Assembly: GCA_021808985.1 (NCBI GenBank)
Contig: JAKBAQ010000016.1
Coordinates: 1 to 23,233 of the forward strand
Direction: 5' to 3'
Source: Pseudomonadota bacterium
GTDB taxonomy: Bacteria; Pseudomonadota; Alphaproteobacteria; Acetobacterales; Acetobacteraceae
Length of the DNA: 23,233 nt
Shown: piece after piece, positions 12,988 through 21,848 of the stretch
How the letters are laid out: every line of letters starts with the position of its first letter
Numbering within the stretch: position 1 is the stretch's first letter
The notes under the pieces: generated by a model
What the model was told of the DNA's origin: nothing
Seen by the model: the letters and a program-made list of their open reading frames with translations, nothing else
Database searches by the model: none
Translations under genes and position numbers: made by a program

Positions 12988-14754
12988 TCAGGCGTCGCGG
13001 ATGATCTCCCGCACGGCGTCGGCGTCTGGCGCGGCGAGGGCGGCCGCGGCCATTTCGGCGCATTGCGGCTGGGTGACGGCGCGGATGGCGCGCTTGACCC
13101 GGGGGATGGCGTTGCCGTGCATGGAAAGCTGGTGGATGCCAAGGCCCAGCAGCAGGGGCGCGGCCTGGTGGCGGCTGGCGAGCTCGCCGCAGAGCGAGAC
13201 GGGGATTTTGGCCTCGGCGGCGGCGCGCGCCGTAAGGCTGATGAGGTTGAGGACGACCGGCTCCAGGGGATCGTACAATTTGCTGCCCACGGGCAGGCCA
13301 CGGTCAGCCGCCAGGGTGTACATTGTGAGGTCGTTGGTGCCGATGGCGAAAAAATCCGCATGGCTGGCGAGCTGGCGGGCGGCCAGGGCGGCGGCCGGGG
13401 TTTCCACCATGATGCCGAGCGGCGGCTTTTGCGCGGCCATGCGCACGCCCTTGCGCTTCAGGCGCTTCCAGACGCGGCTGTAGATCTCGCGGGCGGCGAG
13501 GATTTCAGCGGCGAGCGAGACCATGGGCAGCATGATGCGCACCGGCCCGGCGGCGCCGGCGCGCAGGATGGCGGCGAGCTGGGTTTCCAGCAATGCCGGG
13601 TGGCGCAGCAGCAGGCGGATGCCGCGCAGGCCGAGCGCCGGGTTTGGCTCATCATGCAGCGGCAGGTAGGCGCTGAGCGCCTCGATCTCCTTGTCGGAGC
13701 CCCAGTCGAGCACGCGGATGGTCACCGGGTCGCCGTCCATCGCATCAACGATGTTCTGGTAGATCTGCGCCTGGGTGTCCTCATCGGGGAGGATTTCGCG
13801 GTTCATGAAGATGAACTCGCTGCGCAGCAGGCCGATGCCCTGGGCGCCGGATTCGGCGATCATCGGCAGCTCGAAGGGCAGCTCGAGATTGGCTTGCAGG
13901 CTGACGGAGGTGCCATCACGCGTGGCGGCGGGCAGGCGTTGCAGGCGGCTGAGGGCGCGGCGGGTGCGGGTGATGGCGGCGAGCTTTTGCCGCGCGGCAT
14001 CGAGGCTGAGCTGACTGGGGTTGAGGGTGATGGTGCCGGTGTCGCCGTCAATGATGGCGAGGGTGCCGGGCGCGGCGGCGGCGAGCACGCCGGCGGCGCC
14101 CAGCACCGCGGGCAGGCCCAGCGCGCGCAGCATGACGGCGGTGTGGCCGTCGGCGCCGCCTTCCTCGGTGATGATGCCGGCGAAATTGGCGGGCTGGATG
14201 AGTGCGGCGTCGGCTGGGCGCAGGTCGCTGGCGGCGAGGATGCAGCCCTGGGGCAGGCCGGCGAAGCTGCGGAAGGGCTGGCGGGTGAGGTTGCGCAGGA
14301 TGCGGCGGCCGATTTCGCGCACTTCCTCGGCGCGGCGGGCGCGGCCTTGGCGGTCAGACCCGGTGAGGGCCAGGATGGCCTCGGCCTGGGCCTCGGATTC
14401 GGCCTGGACGGCGGCTTCGGCGGCGGTCAGCCCGTCCTGCACCCGGGCCTTGATGCCGCGCATCAGCCGCGAGGGGCCGAGCATGTGGAGGTAGGCGTCG
14501 ATCAGCGGCGCGATTTCGGACTGGCTGTGCTCGGGCAGGGCGGCGAGGCGGCCCTTGAGCTTGCCGAGCTGGTGGCGCGAGCGGGCCAGCGCCTCCTCCA
14601 GCCGGGCCATTTCGGCCGCCACGTCAACCGCCGCGATTTTTTTGTGCGCGATGACGAGGGCGGGCTCGCCGGTCTCATAGACCGGGCCGATACCGATGCC
14701 GGGGGAAACCGGATGGCCGGTGAAACGCTGCTCGGCGTGGTTAGTCAGTTTCAT
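12988..14754 (-). CDS. ptsI: PTS Enzyme I (phosphoenolpyruvate-protein phosphotransferase)
   Basis: Enzyme I takes phosphate from PEP and passes it to HPr. The protein has 588 residues from the chosen start (MKLTNHAEQRF), normal for the family. The phospho-histidine is His204 in GGADGHTAVMLRALGLPA. The PEP-binding barrel shows GIGLLRSEFIFM, the ExFAIGTNDLTMYTLAADR-type region and the active-site cysteine in PVSLCGELA. Longer in-frame starts were rejected because they would read 96 nt further into ptsH and lack similarity. The start lies inside the end of ptsH, overlapping it by 14 nt. It is the last gene of the hprK-rapZ-manX-ptsH-ptsI cluster, and no terminator is visible before it meets the HIG1-type gene. 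Confidence 0.95.
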   Translation of the reverse strand: MKLTNHAEQRFTGHPVSPGIGIGPVYETGEPALVIAHKKIAAVDVAAEMARLEEALARSRHQLGKLKGRLAALPEHSQSEIAPLIDAYLHMLGPSRLMRGIKARVQDGLTAAEAAVQAESEAQAEAILALTGSDRQGRARRAEEVREIGRRILRNLTRQPFRSFAGLPQGCILAASDLRPADAALIQPANFAGIITEEGGADGHTAVMLRALGLPAVLGAAGVLAAAAPGTLAIIDGDTGTITLNPSQLSLDAARQKLAAITRTRRALSRLQRLPAATRDGTSVSLQANLELPFELPMIAESGAQGIGLLRSEFIFMNREILPDEDTQAQIYQNIVDAMDGDPVTIRVLDWGSDKEIEALSAYLPLHDEPNPALGLRGIRLLLRHPALLETQLAAILRAGAAGPVRIMLPMVSLAAEILAAREIYSRVWKRLKRKGVRMAAQKPPLGIMVETPAAALAARQLASHADFFAIGTNDLTMYTLAADRGLPVGSKLYDPLEPVVLNLISLTARAAAEAKIPVSLCGELASRHQAAPLLLGLGIHQLSMHGNAIPRVKRAIRAVTQPQCAEMAAAALAAPDADAVREIIRDA

Positions 14755-15028
14755 GGAAGCCGGCCTCGATGAGCGCGGCAATGGCGTCCAGAGCCTCCCT
14801 CGCGTCAAACCCCTCGGCGACGAGGCGCACCTTGCTGCCCTGGCCGGCACCCAGCATCATCAGCCCCATGATGGAGCGGGCGGAGACGGTCTGGCCGTCC
14901 TTGACGACATCAACCGAGGCGCTGAAGCGCTCGGCCAAGGTGACGAGCTTGGCCGCCGCGCGCGCGTGCAGGCCGCGCCTGTTGACGATGCCGACATCCA
15001 TCGCAATCGCCGCGCTGTGCTCGCTCAT
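14741..15028 (-). CDS. ptsH: Phosphocarrier protein HPr
   Basis: HPr is the small carrier between Enzyme I and EIIA proteins. The 95-residue protein keeps the phospho-histidine His21 in NRRGLHARAAAKLV. It also keeps the regulatory serine Ser52 in SARSIMGLMMLG, the type phosphorylated by HPr kinase in Firmicutes and many proteobacteria. The presence of hprK in the same cluster makes that control likely. It starts 2 nt after the manX stop codon and overlaps ptsI by 14 nt. It is slightly longer than E. coli HPr (85) at both ends. Confidence 0.95.
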   Translation of the reverse strand: MSEHSAAIAMDVGIVNRRGLHARAAAKLVTLAERFSASVDVVKDGQTVSARSIMGLMMLGAGQGSKVRLVAEGFDAREALDAIAALIEAGFHETD

Positions 15029-15030
15029 GC

Positions 15031-15453
15031 TTATTCAGCGGCGCGCGGGGTGGTGGTGGGGCTTTGAATATCGTGCCCGGAGCAGATGTATTTGCGCCCC
15101 GCCTCCTCGGCGCAGCGCACGGCCTCGGCCAATGCCTGCGTGCCGCGGATTTTCGCGAGCTTCACCAGCATGGGCAGGTTGACGCCGCCGATGATCTCAA
15201 CGCCCGGTTGGCTCAGCATCGACATCGCCAGGTTGCTGGGCGTGCCGCCGAACATGTCGGTCAGCAGGATGACGCCGTCACCGGAATTGACCTCCTCCAG
15301 CCGGCGGGCGATTTCAGCGCGCTGGCTTTCAAATTCGGCGTCGGATTCGACGCAGACGGTGGCGACGTTGCTCTGCTTGCCGACAACATGTTCCATGGCG
15401 TCGCGCAGGGCGATGGCCAGCGCGCCATGGGTAACGAGAACCAGACCGATCAT
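15031..15453 (-). CDS. manX: Mannose-family PTS EIIA component
   Basis: A 140-residue stand-alone EIIA domain of the mannose family. It begins MIGLVLVTHG, with the phospho-histidine His9, and has the conserved LLTDMFGGTPSN motif and the VEIIGGVNLPMLVKLA segment. The start at 15453 was chosen over an in-frame one at 15522, which would reach back into rapZ without similarity. No IIB or IIC partner is nearby. In alphaproteobacteria such orphan EIIA-Man proteins usually serve regulation rather than sugar import (family knowledge; not shown here). It lies 10 nt after rapZ and 2 nt before ptsH. Confidence 0.92.
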   Translation of the reverse strand: MIGLVLVTHGALAIALRDAMEHVVGKQSNVATVCVESDAEFESQRAEIARRLEEVNSGDGVILLTDMFGGTPSNLAMSMLSQPGVEIIGGVNLPMLVKLAKIRGTQALAEAVRCAEEAGRKYICSGHDIQSPTTTPRAAE

Positions 15454-15463
15454 GTTGAAAGAC

Positions 15464-16363
15464 TCATTCCTTGGCGTGCGATTTCTGGTTGGCGCGTGCG
15501 GCTTCAAACTTCGCGGCCTCACGGTGGGTGACGCTGACGCGCCACCCCGCCTGGCCCAAACTGCTCTTCAGTTTCTCAATCATATACACTGATCTGTGTT
15601 GCCCGCCGGTACATCCGATACAGATTGTTGCATATTTTTTTCCTTCCTGCACGAATCTCGGCAATAAAAATTCAACCAGGACCCTGATTTGAGTAAAATA
15701 AGTCGCAAAATCAGGGTCATGTTCAATGAAGTTACCGATTTCGGGGTCCAGGCCGCTGAGCGGGCGCAGGGTGGGGTCGTAATGCGGGTTGCGCAGGAAT
15801 CGTGCGTCGAAGACGAGGTCGGCCTCGGGCGGGAGGCCGCCGGGATAGGCGAAGGAGAGCAGGGAAATGGCCATGGCCGGGGCGCCGGCGCCGAAATTCT
15901 GCTCAACAATGGCGCGCATGCGGGCGAGCGGGAGGTTTGAGGTGTCGATCCGCAGGTCCGCCGCCTGGGCGAGCGGGGCGGTGAGCGTGCGCTCCAGCGC
16001 GATGCCCTCCACCACCGGGCCGGATTGCGCGAGCGGGTGACGGCGGCGGGTTTCGGAATAGCGGCGCAGCAGCACGTCCTGGGTGGCGGTGGCGAATACC
16101 AGGGAGGGGGCGAGTGCGGGATGCACGCGCAGGCGGGCCAGGGTTTGCAGCACCGCCTCGGAGGAGAAGCCGCGGGAGCGGGTGTCAACCCCGATGGCGA
16201 GGTTTTTCTCGGCGCGGCTGGCCAGTTCCTCCAGCGTGTCGAGGGGGGGATTGTCGATGGTTTCGAAGCCGAGATCCTCCAGGGCGCGCAAAATGGCGTT
16301 CTTGCCCGCGCCGGAGAAGCCGGTGACGAGGACGATGCTGAGCTTCTGGCTGGTCTCGCTCAT
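15464..16363 (-). CDS. rapZ: RapZ/YvcJ-family nucleotide-binding RNase adapter
   Basis: RapZ in E. coli binds small RNAs and presents them to RNase E to set glucosamine-6-phosphate synthase levels; YvcJ relatives bind and hydrolyse nucleotides. The 299-residue length is normal. The N-terminal P-loop reads GFSGAGKN (15-22), with Asn22 where Ser or Thr is usual. The C-terminal domain has the conserved GCTGGQHRS (250-258). Codons for residues about 215-258 are unusually AT-rich for this genome and include an 11-bp inverted repeat. The gene overlaps hprK by four bases and precedes manX by 10 nt, the classic alphaproteobacterial order. Its RNA target here is unknown, since GlmZ-type RNAs are known mainly from enterobacteria. 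Confidence 0.94.
   Translation of the reverse strand: MSETSQKLSIVLVTGFSGAGKNAILRALEDLGFETIDNPPLDTLEELASRAEKNLAIGVDTRSRGFSSEAVLQTLARLRVHPALAPSLVFATATQDVLLRRYSETRRRHPLAQSGPVVEGIALERTLTAPLAQAADLRIDTSNLPLARMRAIVEQNFGAGAPAMAISLLSFAYPGGLPPEADLVFDARFLRNPHYDPTLRPLSGLDPEIGNFIEHDPDFATYFTQIRVLVEFLLPRFVQEGKKYATICIGCTGGQHRSVYMIEKLKSSLGQAGWRVSVTHREAAKFEAARANQKSHAKE
15680..15718. repeat. 11-bp perfect inverted repeat inside rapZ
   Basis: GACCCTGATTT (15680-15690) and AAATCAGGGTC (15708-15718) are separated by 17 nt. It lies within codons 216-228, in the lowest-GC part of the gene: the 60 bases 15661-15720 contain 22 G+C. It could form a hairpin in the mRNA. Confidence 0.6.
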
Positions 16364-16794
16364 GACGCGAAGCTGCCCGCGACCTGGGTGAGGCGGCCGC
16401 AGGCGGCCTCCAGCGCCAGCACGGCGCGGGCGATGGCGGAGGGGCTTGCGGGGTCTATGGTGACGAGGGGCAGGCCGAGCGGGGCGTGGGTTTGCGGCGC
16501 CGGCAGGCGGGCGGCGGGCGCGCCGAGGCTGACGGCCAGGCGCAGCGGCGCGCTGGCCAGATGCGGCAGGCGGAAAATGCCCAGGCCGCGCACCTCCAGC
16601 AGCCCGGCCAGCGCCGCCGGGGCGCTGGCGATGCCGTTACAGACCAGCACCTGGTCATCGGCGACGAGGCTGAAGCCTTCATGGATCAGCCGCAGCAGAA
16701 AATCAGACTTGCCCGCGCCCGGGGCGCCCAGGAGCAGAATGGCGTCGTAACCGTCCGGGCCGGGCCGGGCGGCGCAGGAGGCGTGCATGCGCAT
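16360..16794 (-). CDS. hprK: HPr kinase/phosphorylase, short alphaproteobacterial form
   Basis: HprK phosphorylates and dephosphorylates HPr on its regulatory serine. At 144 residues this is the short form: it has only the C-terminal kinase domain and lacks the N-terminal domain of the Firmicutes enzyme. The P-loop is GAPGAGKS (about 23-30), followed by the typical LVADDQV (about 43-49). The start at 16794 has no clear ribosome-binding site, and a second ATG two codons on (16788) is equally possible. It overlaps rapZ by four bases. It opens the hprK-rapZ-manX-ptsH-ptsI cluster, and fadD ends 57 bp upstream on the same strand. Its usual upstream neighbour, chvG, is not adjacent here. Confidence 0.9.
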   Translation of the reverse strand: MRMHASCAARPGPDGYDAILLLGAPGAGKSDFLLRLIHEGFSLVADDQVLVCNGIASAPAALAGLLEVRGLGIFRLPHLASAPLRLAVSLGAPAARLPAPQTHAPLGLPLVTIDPASPSAIARAVLALEAACGRLTQVAGSFAS

Positions 16795-16851
16795 GATGGC
16801 GGGAATGTGGCAAGTTTTGTTCGAAAGCGAAAGGGCCGGCGGCGAGGCGGC

Positions 16852-18504
16852 TCAGGGCTGTCTGGTTTCCTCGGCCACCAGCTCCTTTTTGGAGAGCTTG
16901 CCGACCATGGTGCGGGGCAGCGTGTCGCGGATTTCCACGGCGCGGGGCATTTCGATCTTGTTCAGGCGGGTTTGCAGGAATTCCATGATCTGCGCGGGCG
17001 TGGCTGGCTGGCCGGGGCGCAGGGTGACGAAGAGCTTGGGCGCCTGGCCGCGATAGGGGTCGGGTACGCCGATGGCGATGGCCTCCTGCACGGCGGGGTG
17101 CTGGTAGGCGGCTTCCTCGATGGTGCGGGGATAGACGTTGTAGCCGCCGCAGATGATGAGATCCTTGATACGGTCAACGATGAAGAGGTAGCCGTCGGCG
17201 TCGAGATAGCCGATGTCGCCGGTGCGCAGGGCGCCGTCGATGAAGACCTGGGCGTCCTCGCGCTGATGCAGGTAGCCGGACATGACCTGCGGGCCGCGCG
17301 CGCAGATTTCGCCGCGCGCGCCTTGCGGCAGGATGACGCCCGGGTTTTCGGGGTCGCGGATTTCAATGATGGTGCCGGGCAGCGGGCGCCCGACGCTGCC
17401 CTTGCGGTTGGCGTCAGGCTGGCTAAGCGTGAGGACCGGCGAGGTTTCCGAAAGCCCGTAGCCTTCCAGCAGCTGGCAATGGGAAATACGCTCAAAACGG
17501 TTGCGCACTTCCTCGGAGAGCGGGGCGCCGCCGGAGACGCATAGCTTGATGAAGCTGAGATCGGTTTTGCCCGAGGCCTCGGCGGCGTTGCTGATGGCGG
17601 TGAAGAGCGTGGGCACGCCGGGCAGGAAAGTTGGCCGGCGGCGGTGGAGGGTGCGCATCAGGAGCTTGAGGTCCAGCCGGGGCAGCAGGATGATTTCAGC
17701 GCCGACGCTCAGGGAGAGGTTCATCACCGCGGTCATCGCGAAGACGTGAAAGAACGGCAGGACCGCCAGCATGCGCTCCGCGCCGGGGGTGATGGCGGGC
17801 AGCACCGCCATGACCTGGCGGACATTGACGCTGATATTGGCGTGGGTGAGCTGGGCCGCCTTGGGCTTGCCCGTGGTGCCGCCGGTGAATTGCAGCACCG
17901 CGATGTGGCGGGCGGGGTCTATGCTGACGGGAGCGGGCTGGGCGGGGCCGGAGGTCAGCCGTTCAAAGGTTACATAGGGCGCGTGATCGGGGACGGCGCC
18001 GAGATCGTTACGTTTGAACAGCCGCATGGCCAGGGCCTTGAGCGGCGGGAGAACGGGCAGCATGCGGCAGATGATGACGCGCCTGAACAGGCCCGCCGCC
18101 GCGAGCTTGCCGATTTTCTCGTGGATAAGGGCGAGGTCCATGGAGACCATGATGCTGACATCGGCCTCGCGGGCCTGCGCCTCGATCTCGGGCAGGGTGT
18201 AGAGCGGGTTGAAATTGACCACCGTGCCGCCGGCCTTGAGGATGGCATGGTACATGATGACGGAATACGGCGTGTTGGGCAGGCAGAGGCCGACATTCAC
18301 CCCCGCGACGACGCCGAGTTTTTGCAGGCCGGCGGCGGCGCGGTTTGTGAGCTGGCCGAGCTGCTCATAGGTCCAGCGGCGGCCCAGAAAATCCAGCGCG
18401 GGCCGGGGGCCGAAACGGCGCACGGCGGAATCGAGCATGGCGAAGGCCGGCTCGGCGGAGGGCGCGAAGGCCGGCGCGGCTGGCGGGGGACTTAAACCGT
18501 CCAT
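16852..18504 (-). CDS. fadD: Long-chain acyl-CoA synthetase (AMP-forming)
   Basis: A 550-residue adenylate-forming enzyme that activates fatty acids to acyl-CoA through acyl-AMP, entering beta-oxidation or lipid synthesis. Motifs in order are the P-loop FTGGTTGKPKAA (206-217), PFFHVFAMT (250-258), GYGLSETSP (348-356), TGDIGYLDADGYLFIVDR (428-445) and the C-terminal VGKLSKKEL with catalytic Lys536. The wording fits the FadD group, but medium-chain or aryl substrates cannot be excluded. A GAGG ribosome-binding site lies 8 nt before the ATG. It is followed after 57 bp by hprK on the same strand, so read-through into the PTS cluster is possible. No other beta-oxidation gene is present in the window. 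Confidence 0.88.
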   Translation of the reverse strand: MDGLSPPPAAPAFAPSAEPAFAMLDSAVRRFGPRPALDFLGRRWTYEQLGQLTNRAAAGLQKLGVVAGVNVGLCLPNTPYSVIMYHAILKAGGTVVNFNPLYTLPEIEAQAREADVSIMVSMDLALIHEKIGKLAAAGLFRRVIICRMLPVLPPLKALAMRLFKRNDLGAVPDHAPYVTFERLTSGPAQPAPVSIDPARHIAVLQFTGGTTGKPKAAQLTHANISVNVRQVMAVLPAITPGAERMLAVLPFFHVFAMTAVMNLSLSVGAEIILLPRLDLKLLMRTLHRRRPTFLPGVPTLFTAISNAAEASGKTDLSFIKLCVSGGAPLSEEVRNRFERISHCQLLEGYGLSETSPVLTLSQPDANRKGSVGRPLPGTIIEIRDPENPGVILPQGARGEICARGPQVMSGYLHQREDAQVFIDGALRTGDIGYLDADGYLFIVDRIKDLIICGGYNVYPRTIEEAAYQHPAVQEAIAIGVPDPYRGQAPKLFVTLRPGQPATPAQIMEFLQTRLNKIEMPRAVEIRDTLPRTMVGKLSKKELVAEETRQP

Positions 18505-18572
18505 GTCCTTATCCTCGCGGTGAGGCCGGGGAAAGCCGGGATCGTGGAAAGCGGGTGACGGCGCCGCAAACC

Positions 18573-18578
18573 ATTATG
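18573..18578 (-). promoter_or_regulatory. Candidate -10 box of fadD
   Basis: On the minus strand CATAAT matches five of six bases of the -10 consensus about 70 bp before the fadD start. No good -35 element is at 16-18 bp, so the call is weak. Apart from this and the csp terminator, I see nothing else in 18505-18744. Confidence 0.25.
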
Positions 18579-18666
18579 CTCAAGCTCTCGGCATGCCTGT
18601 TGGACGTATCTGAAAAAATGTAACCCCAAAGAATATGCCGGCGTAGCGCCGTTTTTGGGTGATTGC

Positions 18667-18697
18667 AACAAAAACAACGGGACCCAAGGGCCCCGTT
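18667..18697 (-). terminator. Rho-independent terminator of the cold-shock gene
   Basis: AACGGGACCC (18676-18685) pairs with GGGCCCCGTT (18688-18697) over 10 bp with one G-U pair. On the minus strand it is followed by a T-rich run (TTTTT, G, TT). It lies about 48 nt past the csp stop codon and separates csp from fadD. Confidence 0.85.
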
Positions 18698-18744
18698 AGC
18701 ACTGTGCCAGCCAGCAGGGCCGGCGCGGGAGCGGCGCCGGGTTT

Positions 18745-18948
18745 TCAGACCGCCTTGAGGTTGATGGCGGCGGCCTTGCCGCGTTCCATCGCGATGTCGA
18801 ACGTGACCTTCTGGCCTTCGTTCAGGCCGCGCAGGCCAGCGGACTGCACGGCGGTAATGTGGACGAAGACATCCTTGCCGCCATCCTGGGGAACAATAAA
18901 GCCATATCCTTTGGTGGTGTTGAACCACTTAACAGTGCCGGTAGCCAT
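18745..18948 (-). CDS. Cold-shock-domain protein (CspA family)
   Basis: A 67-residue single cold-shock domain that binds single-stranded RNA/DNA and acts as an RNA chaperone. It begins MATGTVKWFN and has RNP1 KGYGFI (13-18) and RNP2 VFVHI (27-31). An AAGGAG sequence lies 12 nt before the ATG, which is longer than usual spacing. It is a monocistronic gene with its own terminator and a 324-bp upstream interval shared with acs. Alphaproteobacteria carry several such genes, so cold induction cannot be assumed for this copy. Confidence 0.95.
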   Translation of the reverse strand: MATGTVKWFNTTKGYGFIVPQDGGKDVFVHITAVQSAGLRGLNEGQKVTFDIAMERGKAAAINLKAV

Positions 18949-19272
18949 TACTCGTCGTCGCTCCTTAACATTGGCCCGCCGCGCGCCTGCCGCGCGGATT
19001 GAGGGACAACCGGGTTCTGGTTAATCTTGTATGCGTCCGGTCGCCGGGAGCGCGTTCCCAAGTCAAGCCAAAGTCGATTGCGGTCAAATCTCGCGCAGAA
19101 ACCTTTGGTATTGTCAACGACTTCCTGATCTTCGGCCGGGAAGCCAGGTGCGGAAAGCTGAATTTTTCAGCCCGGGGGAAGCCAGCGATGTGCTAAAATT
19201 TGGGACAGGCTTCCGGATGCGGGGGATTCTTGGCATAAACGGGGAAGCTATAAAAATCATGGAGGGTCGAAC
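18949..19272. other. 324-bp divergent intergenic region between csp and acs
   Basis: I see no convincing gene; small open frames here lack similarity. It must hold the csp promoter and leader (minus) and the acs promoter (plus). For csp a TTGACT (19066-19061, minus) could be a -35, but no fitting -10 follows at 17 bp. For acs an extended -10 is noted at 19191-19199. The acs ribosome-binding site GGAGG is at 19261-19265, 7 nt before its ATG. Confidence 0.5.
19191..19199 (+). promoter_or_regulatory. Candidate extended -10 promoter of acs
   Basis: TGCTAAAAT resembles the extended -10 form TGnTATAAT with one mismatch in the hexamer. No -35 is evident. Transcription would start near 19206, giving a leader of about 67 nt. 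Confidence 0.35.
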
Positions 19273-21207
<1,935 letters not shown>

Positions 21208-21220
21208 GCGGCGCGGGCGG

Positions 21221-21844
21221 CTATTTGGTGCCGAACAGGCGGTCGCCGGCGTCGCCCAGGCCGGGGCGGATGTAGGCGTGCTCGTCCAGTTCGCGGTCAA
21301 CCGCGGCGGTGAAGACCGGGACATCGGGGTGGGCGGCCGCGAAGGTGGCCAGACCTTCGGGGGCGGCCAGCAGGCAGACGAATTTGATCCGCCGGGCGCC
21401 GGCCGCCTTGAGCATGCGCACGGCGGCGGCGGCGGAGTGGCCGGTGGCGAGCATCGGGTCCACCACGATGCAGAGGCGCGAGGCCAGGCCGTCGGGCACC
21501 TTGAAGTAATATTCCACCGGCTCGTGGGTCCGCGGGTCGCGGTAGAGGCCGATATGGCCGATGCGCGCGGAGGGGACGAGATCTAGAATGCCGTCCAGAA
21601 TCCCCTCTCCGGCGCGCAGCACGGAAATGAAGCAGAGTTTTTTGCCCGAGACCTGGACGGCCTGCATCGGCTCCAGCGGGGTCTCGATGGTGATGGGCTC
21701 CAGCGGCAGGTCGCGCAGGACCTCATAGCCGAGCAGGAGGGCGATTTCGCGGCAGAGGCGGCGGAATTCGCCGGTGGTGGTCTCGCGCCGGCGCAGCAGG
21801 GTGAGCTTGTGGCGTACCAGCGGGTGGTCGATCACGGTCACCAT
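21221..21844 (-). CDS. upp: Uracil phosphoribosyltransferase
   Basis: Upp makes UMP from uracil and PRPP in pyrimidine salvage. The 207-residue protein has the family N-terminus (VIDHPLVRHKLTLLRR), the VLRAGEGILDG segment, the PRPP-binding motif VVDPMLATGHSA (127-138) and the uracil-site C-terminus IRPGLGDAGDRLFGTK. It starts 4 nt after the chvG stop codon on the same strand, so it is probably the second gene of a chvG-upp transcript. This pairing is not the common one for either gene as far as I know. It converges on acs with a 13-bp gap. Confidence 0.96.
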   Translation of the reverse strand: MVTVIDHPLVRHKLTLLRRRETTTGEFRRLCREIALLLGYEVLRDLPLEPITIETPLEPMQAVQVSGKKLCFISVLRAGEGILDGILDLVPSARIGHIGLYRDPRTHEPVEYYFKVPDGLASRLCIVVDPMLATGHSAAAAVRMLKAAGARRIKFVCLLAAPEGLATFAAAHPDVPVFTAAVDRELDEHAYIRPGLGDAGDRLFGTK

Positions 21845-21848
21845 CGTT

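Noticed and set aside
13063..14772. Long plus-strand open frame opposite ptsI
   Set aside because: Low-complexity Gly/Asp/His-rich translation; the minus strand encodes a complete Enzyme I.
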